Of a DNA stretch of 64,000 nucleotides, positions 51,454 to 60,700 are shown piece after piece. The number at the start of each line of letters is the position of its first letter. Within the stretch, counting starts at the first letter, position 1. The stretch is from Halobaculum magnesiiphilum. GTDB taxonomy: Archaea; Halobacteriota; Halobacteria; Halobacteriales; Haloferacaceae. Position numbers and translations under genes: made by a program. Under the pieces are notes generated by a model. The model worked only from the letters and a program-made list of their open reading frames with translations, searched no databases and was not told the DNA's origin. The stretch covers positions 423,398 to 487,397 of the forward strand of contig NZ_CP081960.1 of assembly GCF_019823105.1 (NCBI RefSeq), read 5' to 3'.

Positions 51454-51726
51454 ATGACCGAACACGCACGCTACACGGTCACGGTCGACCGCGACGCCTG
51501 CGACGGCGTGTTCGCGTGTCTCGTCCGCGACCCGCGGTTCGTGGAGGACGACGACGGGCTCGCGGGTATCGACCCCGAGGCCGCGGCATCGTTGGAACGC
51601 ACGGACGCGACGGTGACGGCGACGTTCGCGGACGACCGACGCGGGGACGCCGAACAGGCGGCCGCCGCCTGTCCGCTGGACGCGATCGCCGTGCGCGACG
51701 CCGCGGACGCGGAGGTGGAGCCGTGA
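51454..51726 (+). CDS. Small ferredoxin of the cobalamin operon
   Basis: 90 residues: RYTVTVDRDACDGVFACLVR, then SLERTDATVTATFADDRRGD and AEQAAAACPLDAIAVRDA. The first Cys pair is C-x5-C and the last CPLDAI matches the CP motif of bacterial-type ferredoxins, giving three Cys plus nearby Asp as in 3Fe-4S or Asp-ligated 4Fe-4S types. It starts two bases after cbiH and overlaps the next gene (GTGA). A likely electron donor to a corrin-ring redox step. Confidence 0.8.
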   Translation: MTEHARYTVTVDRDACDGVFACLVRDPRFVEDDDGLAGIDPEAAASLERTDATVTATFADDRRGDAEQAAAACPLDAIAVRDAADAEVEP

Positions 51727-52487
51727 GCGATCCCGTCGAGGTCGCCGACTCGGTCGAGGGGGAGCCCCCACGGCCGGACGCGCCGGACGATCTCCTGCGG
51801 TCAAGGCCCGCGACGGCGTACCTGTGGGGCCGCGTCGCCGCCGACGGCGCCGTCGCCGACGGGACCGTCACGGTCCGCGCGGGAGACGCCGACGCCGCCG
51901 ACCGGATCGCGGCGCTGTTCGGGACCGCAGACACCGACCTGACGAGCGGAGTGACCGAACGCGAGTACGCCCACAACACGGACGTGACTCGAACGAGCGA
52001 CGAGTACGTCGTCACGGCGGAGACGCCCGCAGCCGACCGCGCGGCCGCGGCGTTCGGACTCCCGACCGCCGGCGACGAGTCCGGCGGCTACCGCTTTTCG
52101 GCGCTCGACGACCATCGCCGACAGCTCCTTCGCGGCCTCGCCGAGGGCTGCGGCACGGTGTGTTTCAAGTCGGACTCGAACGCGGTCGGCATCTCGTTCG
52201 TTCACGACGATGAGACGCTACTCGCGACCGTCCGCGACCATCTCGACGCCGCACCCGTCGACGCCCCCTACGGCGACCTGAACGAGTCCTCCTCGGGCGG
52301 CTACTGGTTCGGCGTCGCCGACGAGGCCGGCCCCGAACTCGGCGAGTGGCTGTACGAGGGCAGCGTGGAGTCTGGACTGTTCGCTCCCCAGCGCCGACGC
52401 AAGACCCGCAGGAGCATCGAGCGGGCCCGGGAGAGCTCCACCGCCGGTGGCGACGAGGGCGTCGCCGGCGACGGAGGGTCGACGTGA
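51723..52487 (+). CDS. LAGLIDADG-like protein within the cobalamin operon
   Basis: 254 residues, GTG start overlapping the ferredoxin stop. Two internal repeats resemble LAGLIDADG half-domains: ATAYLWGRVAADGAVADGTV then DADAADRIAALFGTADTDLT, and RRQLLRGLAEGCGTVCFKSD then NAVGISFVHDDETLLATVRD with LGEWLYEGSVESGLFAPQRR. The signature acid residues are not well preserved in the second repeat (GLAEGCGT). Homing endonucleases have no role in corrin synthesis, so this is probably a repurposed fold. The conserved place between a ferredoxin and cbiX suggests a pathway function, perhaps cbiJ-like or regulatory. Function unknown. Confidence 0.6.
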   Translation: MSDPVEVADSVEGEPPRPDAPDDLLRSRPATAYLWGRVAADGAVADGTVTVRAGDADAADRIAALFGTADTDLTSGVTEREYAHNTDVTRTSDEYVVTAETPAADRAAAAFGLPTAGDESGGYRFSALDDHRRQLLRGLAEGCGTVCFKSDSNAVGISFVHDDETLLATVRDHLDAAPVDAPYGDLNESSSGGYWFGVADEAGPELGEWLYEGSVESGLFAPQRRRKTRRSIERARESSTAGGDEGVAGDGGST

Positions 52488-53713
52488 GCAGCGAGACCGC
52501 CCCAACCCCCTCGTCGCTGTCGAACGAGGCGGTGCTGCTCGTGGGGCACGGCTCCCGTCGTGAGAAGTCGAACGAGCAAGTGCGGACCCTCGCGGCCGAC
52601 CTCGAATCCAGGCTCGGCATCCCGGTCGATGCGGCGTTCCTCGAACTCGCGTCGCCGGCGATCGACGAGGCCGTCGCGGGCCTCGCGGGCGCCGTCTCCC
52701 GGGTTTCGGTCGTCCACCTGTCGCTGTTCGCCGCGAGCCACGTGAAAAACGACGTGCCGCTGGCCGTGAAGCGGGCTCGCGCCGAGCACCCCGACCTGGA
52801 GATCCGCAACGGCGCGCATCTCGGGGTCCATCCGGCGATCCTCGACCTGCTGGACGACCGGGCCCGCGCCGCCGAGCGCGAGCTGGGCGTCGACCGCGCG
52901 GACGACGAGGTGGCGGTCGTGCTGTGCGCCCGGGGCTCCTCGGACCCCGACGCCAACGCGGACGTGCACAAGCTCGCCCGCCTGTTGTACGAGGGCCGGG
53001 TGTTCGACGATGTCCGCGCGACCTTCATCGGCGTTACCGAGCCGACGCTGGACGAGACACTCCACGCCGTCGCCCGTGAGCGACCCGACGCCGTGATCGT
53101 CCTCCCGTACATGCTCGGCGACGGCGTCCTCACGGGTCGTATCAAGGACGGCGCCGCGGAGTTCGACGAGGAGTACCCCTACGTCGAAGCGGCGCCGGGC
53201 GAGCCCCTCGGGACCGACCCGCGTCTGCTCGACGTACTCGGGGACCGCTGGCAGGAGGCACGAACCGGGAGCGTCGAGATGTCCTGTGACACCTGCAAGT
53301 ACAAGGTGGAACTCGACGGCTACGAGGCCGACGAGGGCGGCGCGCGGGCGATGCTGCGCGCGCTGACCCACAGCGCGGCTCACGCCGACCGCGAGAACGT
53401 CGACGACGACCCGCACGCCCACGACGCCCCCTCCCACCACGTCGCCGTCTGCACGAACCAGACGTGCGCGGCCGACGGTTCGCCGGCGGTCCTCGAGCGA
53501 CTCCGGCAGGCCGTCCGCGACTCCGACGCCTGCGACGCGCGTGTCACCCGAACCTCCTGTCTCGACCAGTGCGGCGACGGCCCGATGGTGGCCGTCTACC
53601 CCGACGGCGTCTGGTACGGCGGCGTCGAGGAAGCCGACGCCGACCGCATCGTCTCCTCGCACCTCGACCGCGAGCGCATCGTCTCCGACCTCGTCCACGA
53701 CACGCTACAATAA
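52484..53713 (+). CDS. cbiX: Cobaltochelatase CbiX fused to a ferredoxin-like domain
   Basis: 409 residues, GTG start. Two CbiX/SirB-type half-domains: AVLLVGHGSRREKSNEQVRT with SVVHLSLFAASHVKNDVPLA, and VAVVLCARGSSDPDANADVH with AVIVLPYMLGDGVLTGRIKD. The first holds the chelatase His pair HGSR and the second a degenerate CARGSS. A cysteine knuckle, MSCDTCKYKVELDGYEADEG, follows. The C-terminal part from VAVCTNQTCAADGSPAVLER to RTSCLDQCGDGPMVAVYPDG is a 2Fe-2S thioredoxin-like ferredoxin, homologous to the gene at 45728. CbiX inserts cobalt early (anaerobic-type pathway). Overlaps both neighbours. Confidence 0.9.
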   Translation: MSSETAPTPSSLSNEAVLLVGHGSRREKSNEQVRTLAADLESRLGIPVDAAFLELASPAIDEAVAGLAGAVSRVSVVHLSLFAASHVKNDVPLAVKRARAEHPDLEIRNGAHLGVHPAILDLLDDRARAAERELGVDRADDEVAVVLCARGSSDPDANADVHKLARLLYEGRVFDDVRATFIGVTEPTLDETLHAVARERPDAVIVLPYMLGDGVLTGRIKDGAAEFDEEYPYVEAAPGEPLGTDPRLLDVLGDRWQEARTGSVEMSCDTCKYKVELDGYEADEGGARAMLRALTHSAAHADRENVDDDPHAHDAPSHHVAVCTNQTCAADGSPAVLERLRQAVRDSDACDARVTRTSCLDQCGDGPMVAVYPDGVWYGGVEEADADRIVSSHLDRERIVSDLVHDTLQ

Positions 53714-54084
53714 TGAGCTGCCTCGAACTCGAAGCCCTGCGACTCGGCCTGATGACCGTCCTCGGCACCGACGATCGCGCCGCCCGCGAACACGCCGAGA
53801 AGGAACTGGAAGGTGAGCTGGAGGGCCCCATCGAGGGCCTCGCGACCGCCGAGACGCTCGACGGCCTCCGGCGACACCTCGACGCCGCGCTCGTCGACCT
53901 GGAGGAACAAGTCGCGACGCTGGACGACGACGATCCCGAGGCCGACTACGTCCGCGGCCGACTCGTCGCCGTCCGCGACGCCGAGCGGAGCCTCGAGCGC
54001 CTCGCGACACACGGCGAGGGCCTGCTCGACGGTCTGGGCGAAACCCACCACGACCTACACGATGCCTTCCCCGTCGAGGAGTGA
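53713..54084 (+). CDS. DUF3209-family protein
   Basis: 123 residues: MSCLELEALRLGLMTVLGTD, DRAAREHAEKELEGELEGPI, then VDLEEQVATLDDDDPEADYV and ARACRLVAVRDAERS-like helices ending HHDLHDAFPVEE. All-helical; an antiparallel bundle is likely. DUF3209 genes are repeatedly found in haloarchaeal cobalamin operons, so it probably has a pathway-specific role, possibly an assembly or cobalt-handling subunit. The ATG overlaps the stop of cbiX by one base (TAATG). Confidence 0.85.
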   Translation: MSCLELEALRLGLMTVLGTDDRAAREHAEKELEGELEGPIEGLATAETLDGLRRHLDAALVDLEEQVATLDDDDPEADYVRGRLVAVRDAERSLERLATHGEGLLDGLGETHHDLHDAFPVEE

Positions 54085-55477
54085 CGCGGCCGGCGTCGGG
54101 CGGCAGTCGCCCGCTCCCGCCGTCGCGTTCGACACCCACGCCGCGGTCTCGCTCGGCGATATCGATGCGTGCGGCTCGCGCCAGCGGGGCCGACGTTCGG
54201 CGGTCGCGCTGACGGACGACGTGGTCGTCGTCGGGACCGCCGCCGGCGACCTTCGGGCGTTCGAGCGGACGGCAGGGAACGGCGACGACGCGGTCGGACC
54301 CGAACGCTGGCGCCGCTCAGGCGAGGAGCCGGTCGTCGCGCTGACGCAGTTCGACGGCGGCGTCCTCGCGGGCACGCGCGGCGAGCGCGGCACGATCGCC
54401 CTCGTCGACGCCGACGGAACCGAACGCTGGCGCGTCGACGGCGCCGCGGACGTGGGACCGCCGGCGAAGGAAACACGGTTCTGGCTCCCGTTCGTGGCCG
54501 CGCTCGCGACCGACGGATCGCGAGCCTACGCGGCCCTCAGGCGCTACGAGCGACGCGGCATGGGCGACGACTCGACGGCGGACGACGCCGACGGCGTCGA
54601 CGACGAGGACAAGTCGAACGGAACCGCCCGGCGGTTCGAGAGCGTCGTCTACGCGCTCGATCCCGACGGAATCGTCCGATGGAAGTACGCCGCGCGCGCC
54701 TCGCCGATCGCCCTCGCGACGGACGGCGACCGGCTCGCGGTCGCGTACAACCGCTGCCCGGAGCCGGACGCCCACCGCGACGGGCTGGTCGTCCTCGACG
54801 CCGAGCACGGGGACGAGCGGCTCCGATGGGACCCGCGTCACGCGGCGGACGCGGCCGCCCCAGCCGAGGCCGACCGTGCCGTCGGTGACGTGGCGCTGAC
54901 GCCCGACGGCTACGCCGTCGCGAGTCACGCCGACCGGCGTGGGTACCTCCTCGACGGAGATGGATCGGTGACAGCGAGGCTCGATCTGGGCGCGACAGTC
55001 GAGCGCGAACCCACAGGTGAGACCGACGACGGGGAGCCCGAGCGGGTGTACGCGTACCCGAACCACGTCATCGCGAACGACGGCGTCGTCGCGTTCGTCC
55101 TCGGCAACACCTTCCCGGAGGCCGGCCGCGAGACCGCTGCCCGCCACCCGGCGGAACACACCGCCGTCGGCGTATCCCCGGACGGGACCGAGTGGTGGCG
55201 CGCTTCTGTCGGGGGATTCGCTCACCACGTTGCGAGCGCCGACGGAACGCTGGTGGTGCCGACGGCACAGCACTTCCGTGACCGCGACCCGGCCGTCCAC
55301 GGCGTTCGATTACTCGATCTCGCGGACGGATCGACGACCACGCTTCGGACGGACGGCGTCGCCACGGCGGTCGCGATTGCCGAAGCGGAGGTCGCCGCCG
55401 TCGAGGAGCCAGTCACGTACCACGACGGCGTCGCCGATGGGCACGGGGCCTATCGGCTCCACGGCTGGGGGCGATAG
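54062..55477 (+). CDS. PQQ-like beta-propeller protein of the cobalamin operon
   Basis: 471 residues, the ATG 23 bases inside the end of DUF3209. Repeated propeller blades with a W/R-[WY] ending: VVVVGTAAGDLRAFERTAGN, PERWRRSGEEPVVALTQFDG, ALVDADGTERWRVDGAADVG, VVYALDPDGIVRWKYAARAS, LVVLDAEHGDERLRWDPRHA, and VSPDGTEWWRASVGGFAHHV. No signal peptide, so cytosolic. About six to eight blades. Found in this genomic position in other haloarchaea (from memory). The role is unclear, probably structural or in binding ChlID/CobN. Confidence 0.8.
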   Translation: MPSPSRSDAAGVGRQSPAPAVAFDTHAAVSLGDIDACGSRQRGRRSAVALTDDVVVVGTAAGDLRAFERTAGNGDDAVGPERWRRSGEEPVVALTQFDGGVLAGTRGERGTIALVDADGTERWRVDGAADVGPPAKETRFWLPFVAALATDGSRAYAALRRYERRGMGDDSTADDADGVDDEDKSNGTARRFESVVYALDPDGIVRWKYAARASPIALATDGDRLAVAYNRCPEPDAHRDGLVVLDAEHGDERLRWDPRHAADAAAPAEADRAVGDVALTPDGYAVASHADRRGYLLDGDGSVTARLDLGATVEREPTGETDDGEPERVYAYPNHVIANDGVVAFVLGNTFPEAGRETAARHPAEHTAVGVSPDGTEWWRASVGGFAHHVASADGTLVVPTAQHFRDRDPAVHGVRLLDLADGSTTTLRTDGVATAVAIAEAEVAAVEEPVTYHDGVADGHGAYRLHGWGR

Positions 55478-55544
55478 GATGCGGGAGAAGCGGGCTGACT
55501 CGGAGCGACACGCGTGTGGGACCGCGCCTGAGAGGGCGAGGGCG

Positions 55545-57695
55545 TCAATCCTTCCCGGCGGCGTCAGCCGCCCGGTCGACGCGGTCGGCCGACAGCGCGG
55601 ACAGCGGGACGCGATCGCCGCCGGCGGCTTCGACGAGCGTCGGCACAACGCCCTCCAGCTCGCCTGCATCGACCACCAGCGTCCGGTCGACGGCCTCCCG
55701 GAGCCGCTCAGCGGCAGCCCGAACGGCCGCGGTCGGCCGCTCGCTCCCGTTCGCGCCGCCGTCGGTGACGACGACCGCGAGCGCCGCCTCCGGGTCCGCG
55801 CGGGTGCACACCTCGGCGGCGGTGTCGAGGCCGGCGGCCAGCGGCGTGCGGTCGCCGGTCGGGAGGTCCTTGAGGTGACGGGCCGCTCGCCCCACGTCAT
55901 CTGTCGGCGGCAGCAATACCTCCGGGGAGTCGCCGGCGACGCCGACGAGCGCGACCGCGTCGCGGTGTTCGTAGGAGTCGCGCAGCAGCTCGACGGCGAC
56001 GCCCTTCGCCGCCCGCATCGGGCCGCGCATCGACGCCGAGGCGTCGACGACGAAACACACCAGCGTCTCGGCGTCGCCGGCGCGGACCGACCGGCGAAGG
56101 TCCCGCGACGCCACCCGGTCGCTGCCCCGGCGAGCGGCCGCCCGGACGGACGCGCCGGCGTCGACGCGGTCGCCTGCTGTCGGATCTGCCCGCTCGGTGC
56201 GCACCCGAGCGCCGCGGCCGTCCGCGCTCGGCGCGGCGTCGCCTCTGCCGCCGGCGCCGTCGGAGGCGCGTCCCGGGTCGGTGTCCGGCGCCTCGACCTC
56301 CGGCGCGACCGCGTCGCCGACGTCCGCCCGGGTCGATCCGGGAACGATCGGCGTTGCCTCCCCCGCGCTCTCGTCCCCGCCGTCGTCGGCACTCTCGGAG
56401 CCGTCCTCGGATCCCCCGTCGGTCTCCGAAGGGTCGGGCACGTCCGACGCGGAGGATCCCTCCGCGGCGGAGGTGTCGGCCCGCTCCGGCTCGGATCCCG
56501 GGGAGTCGTTCGCGTCGCTGTCCCGGGGCTCACCGTCGTCGGTGACGGGACCGTCGAGGTCCGGCGAATCGGCGTCGCCCGAGTCCGCCTCGCTCTCGGA
56601 TCTGTCGGCGTCTCCCCCCGAACCGTCACCATCCCGCCCCTGATCGTCGCCGTCGCCGAGGCGGTCGTCGATCAGCTCCTCGGCGTCGGGGGCGTCCTCG
56701 AAGGGATCGCTCCGCAGACGGTGGGGGAGCGCCCACGAGAGCGACGTCCGGATATCGCCCTCGATGACGCGGGAACGCTCGTCGAGCGCAGCCAGCGCCC
56801 GAGCGCACCGGGCGGCCGCGATGTCGCCCCGGTGACCGTCGAGGCCGGCGTCGCGACACGTCTCGACGATCCGGCGGACGAACGAATCCGGGAGGTCCAC
56901 CGTCGGAAGCCGCTCATGGGTAGCTGCGACGGCCGCCGCGGGGTCACGGATCGACTTGCCGGACGACGGTCCGTCGGACCCCGAGGCGTCCTCGGCCCCG
57001 TTGTCGACGCCGAGCGCCCGGTCCACGACGGCGACGCGGTCGGCTGTGTCGTGCAGCCCGGTCACCTCGACGGCGAGGTCGAACCGGTCGCGCAGTTGGG
57101 GTCGGAGGTCGCCCTCCTCCGGGTTCATCGTCCCGATGAGGGTGAACTCGGCGGGGTGGCTCCGCGAGACGCCGTCGCGTTCGACGGTGTTGACGCCGGA
57201 GGCGGCGGCGTCCAGCAGCACGTCGACGAGGTGGTCGTCGAGGAGGTTCACCTCGTCGACGTACAGCACGCCGCGGTTGGCTCGCGCGAGCAGTCCGGGC
57301 TCGAACGACGCCTCGCCGTCGAGGGCGTCCGCGACAGACAGCGAACCGACGACCGCCTCGCGGGTCGCCCCCAGCGGCAGCGTGACGAACGGCGCCGGAC
57401 GCGTCGCGACGGGCACGCTCGCGCGCCGGCGACACTCGGGGCACTGCCTTGCGCGATCGTCGGGGGGACAGCCGAACGGGCAGTCGGCGACGACGCGTCG
57501 CTCGGGGAGCGCCCCGGCCAGCGCGCGCCCCAGCGTCGACTTCCCCGTCCCCTTCTCGCCGCGCACGAGCAGCCCCGAGAGGTCGTCGTGCGCGCCGACG
57601 GTCACCAGCGCCCGCTTCAGCTCCGCCTGCCCGACCACGTCGCCGAACGCGGCGTCGGGCGTGGGCGGCCCGGTTGCACGGCCTTCATCAAACAC
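55545..57695 (-). CDS. Cobalt chelatase ATPase/VWA subunit (ChlID-type)
   Basis: 716 residues from GTG 57695; no ATG is in frame near the family start (FGDVVGQAELKRALVTVGAH). N-terminal AAA+ module: Walker A VRGEKGTGKSTLGRALAGAL, a cysteine insert CPFGCPPDD...CPEC, Walker B ANRGVLYVDEVNLLDDHLVD, arginine-finger region FTLIGTMNPEEGDLRPQLRD. A long acidic linker (about residues 370-480) leads to a VWA domain with MIDAS motif VCFVVDASASMRGPMRAAKG. It combines BchI/CobS- and BchD/CobT-like parts and energises CobN. Divergent from cobN with only 34 bases between the start codons. Confidence 0.88.
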   Translation of the reverse strand: MFDEGRATGPPTPDAAFGDVVGQAELKRALVTVGAHDDLSGLLVRGEKGTGKSTLGRALAGALPERRVVADCPFGCPPDDRARQCPECRRRASVPVATRPAPFVTLPLGATREAVVGSLSVADALDGEASFEPGLLARANRGVLYVDEVNLLDDHLVDVLLDAAASGVNTVERDGVSRSHPAEFTLIGTMNPEEGDLRPQLRDRFDLAVEVTGLHDTADRVAVVDRALGVDNGAEDASGSDGPSSGKSIRDPAAAVAATHERLPTVDLPDSFVRRIVETCRDAGLDGHRGDIAAARCARALAALDERSRVIEGDIRTSLSWALPHRLRSDPFEDAPDAEELIDDRLGDGDDQGRDGDGSGGDADRSESEADSGDADSPDLDGPVTDDGEPRDSDANDSPGSEPERADTSAAEGSSASDVPDPSETDGGSEDGSESADDGGDESAGEATPIVPGSTRADVGDAVAPEVEAPDTDPGRASDGAGGRGDAAPSADGRGARVRTERADPTAGDRVDAGASVRAAARRGSDRVASRDLRRSVRAGDAETLVCFVVDASASMRGPMRAAKGVAVELLRDSYEHRDAVALVGVAGDSPEVLLPPTDDVGRAARHLKDLPTGDRTPLAAGLDTAAEVCTRADPEAALAVVVTDGGANGSERPTAAVRAAAERLREAVDRTLVVDAGELEGVVPTLVEAAGGDRVPLSALSADRVDRAADAAGKD

Positions 57696-57729
57696 ACTTG
57701 CAGTACCACAACGAGGATTTAGAAACCTT

Positions 57730-60700
57730 ATGACGACGATCGGACTGTACACGGCGACGGAGAACGAACTCGGCGCGGTGGCGACGGCCGTCGACGAGAC
57801 GGCCGTGTCGCTGGCGGCGCGCTCGAAGAGCGACCTGAGCGACCCCACCGACGTGGACGCCTTCTGCGACGACCTGGAGGCGGCAGACGCGGCAGCGGTC
57901 GTCCTCTGGCTCCACGGCGGGGTCGACAGTATGCCCGGCTACGAGCGGGCACTCGACCGCCTCGGCGACGCGGGGATCCCGGTCGTGGTTCACTCGACCG
58001 GCGACGCGTTTGCCGCCGAGGACACCACCGCCGACCCGGAGACTGCCGGGACGGTCCGCGAGTACCTCGAACGCGGGGGCGCGGCCAACGCCGCCAACCT
58101 CCTGCGGTACCTCGCGGACACGTACGGCGACCCCGACGACGCCCCGCCGGAGGGCTACGAGTACGACGACCCCGTCGCGCTGCCCTCGGAGGGGGTGTAC
58201 CACCCGGATCATCCGAGCGCGAGTTACGAGGAGTTGGTCGCGACGTTCGATCCCGACACGCCGACGGTCGGCGTCTGGTTCTACGAGTCCCACTGGACCC
58301 ACGAGAACACGCGGTACGTCGACGCGCAGGTGCGCGCGCTGGAGGACCGCGGCGTCGACGCGCTCCCGGTGTTCTGCAACCCCGCCGGCGAGGAGGAGGG
58401 CTGGGACGCCGAGCGCGTCACCGACGAGTGGCTGCTCGACGCCGACGGCGACCCCGTCGTCGACGCGATGCTCTCGTCGTTCATGTTCGCGCTGTCGATG
58501 GACGAGCGCGGCCGCGACGCCGACGACGAGGGCAGCGGTGCCGAGGACGTGTTCCTCGACCGCCTCGGCGTCCCGGTGATCCAGACGGTGACGACGATGC
58601 GCTCGCGCTCGCGGTACGCGTCGAGCGATACCGGGGTCATGGGCTTCGAGCTGGCGCTGTCGGTCGCGCTCCCCGAGTTCGACGGCAACGTGATCACCCA
58701 CCCCATCTCCGGCAAGGAGCGCACCGACGACGAGGCGGGGATCGGCTCGGCGCCGAAACAGCACTTCCCGATCGACGACCGCGTCGAGCACGCCGCGTCG
58801 CTGGCGGTCAACTGGGCCCGCCTGCGACACCTTCCGAACGACGAGGCCGACGTGGCTGTCGTGCTTCACAACTACCCGCCCAGCGACGACGGGATCGCCA
58901 CCGCCTTCGGGCTCGACACGCCCGAGAGCACCGCGAACCTCCTTGCGGAGCTCGACGAACGCGGGTACGATCTGGGCGAGACCGGGAGCGACGACGGTCC
59001 GCCGGCCGACGGCGCGGACCTCATCGACTCGCTCACGGCCCAACTCACCCTCGACGACCGCTGGGTCGCCCCCGAGGACGTGCGCGAGCTCGCCGTCGAC
59101 ACGGTCGCGCCCGACACCTACCGCGAGTGGTTCGCCGACCTGGACGGCGGTTTTCGCGGGAACGTCCGCGAGGAATGGGGCGAGCCCCCGGAGCGCCCGT
59201 TCGCGATTCCCGGTGTCGAGTTCGGGAACGTCCTCGTCACGGTACAGCCGCCGCGAGGGTTCGGGATGGACCCCGAGAAGGTGTACCACGACTCCGACCT
59301 CCAGCCGCCCCACGACTACGTCGCCTTCTACAGCTGGCTCCGCGAGACGTTCGACGCCGACGCGGTCGTTCACATGGGGACCCACGGGTCGCTGGAGTGG
59401 CTCCCGGGCAAGACGGTCGGCCTCGACGGCGAGTCTGCCCCCGACCAACTCGTCGGCGACCTGCCGAACGTCTACCCGTACGTGATCAACAATCCGGGCG
59501 AGGGGACACAGGCGAAGCGCCGGTCGTACGCCGCCGTCGTCGACCACCTCACGCCGCCGATGGCGAACGCCGGCACGTACGACGACCTCGCCGAGCTGGA
59601 GGAACTTGCCGAACAGTATCGGGAGGCCGGAACGACCGCCGCCCGCGGCGACGAGGGCGAGCGACTCGAACGGCTGATTCGGGAGAACGTGGACGAACTG
59701 GATCTGGCCGTCGAACTCGGGGTCGCGGGAACGGTCGACGAGGAGGTGGACGTGCGCGGACCCGAGGAGGCCGGGACGACGCTCGCGGAGGGCGAGGTTG
59801 CCGGCGACGACCTCGCTGTCGACGACCTCGTCGAGCGGATCCACGCGTACCTCACCGACGTGAAGACCACCCAGATCCGGATGGGTCTGCACACGCTCGG
59901 GGAACCGCCCGCGGGCGACCGGCTCGTGGAGTACCTCGTCGCGCTCACCCGGCTGGAGAACCCCGGCGCGCCGAGCCTCCGCGAGTCCGTCGCGGGTGTC
60001 CTCGGGATCGACTACGACCGCATGCGCGAGGAGCCCGGAACGTACGACGATGACCTCGGGATGACGTACGCCGCGGCCGCCGACCGCGTCCACGAGGTGA
60101 GCTGTGATCTCGTCCGGACGCTCGCCGAGCACGGATTCGACGTGCCGGAGTCGGAGCGGGAGGCCGCCCCCGACGACGAGGTCCGCGCCCGAGGCGGGGA
60201 CGTGGCCCCCGCCGAGGTGAACATGAACCTCCTCGTCGTCGATGTCGATCCCGTCGGCGACGCACGGGCGAAGTCGGGGGCCCACGACGACCTCCGCGAG
60301 GTCCTCGCGTACGTCTGCGAGGAGGCGGCCCCGCGCGTCGTCGGCGCCCGCGCGGAGGTCGGCAACGTCGCCGACGCGCTCGCCGGCGGGTACGTCCCGC
60401 CGGGCGGCAGCGGCGCGCCCACCCGCGGCGGTGTCGACCTGCTACCCTCGGGCCGGAACTTCTACACGCTGGACCCGCGGAAGGTCCCCGCCCGCGCCGC
60501 CTGGGAGGTGGGACATGAGGTCGCCGACGGCGTTCTCGACCGCCATCTCGACGAAGAAGGGGAGTACCCCGAGGAGATCGGCGTCGTCGCGTGGGGCACC
60601 CCGACCGTCCGGACGCGCGGGGAGACCATCGCCCAGGTGCTCGCGCTGATGGGTGTCAAGCCGGTCTGGTCGGACGCCGGACGCGTCGAGGACGTGGAGC

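Noticed and set aside
57688..60285. An 865-codon open frame antisense to cobN, and similar long antisense frames at 48687-50771, 52301-53698 and 60442-62085
   Set aside because: They are mirror frames of GC-rich, acidic coding sequence on the other strand; their translations have no family motifs and a composition unlike haloarchaeal proteins.
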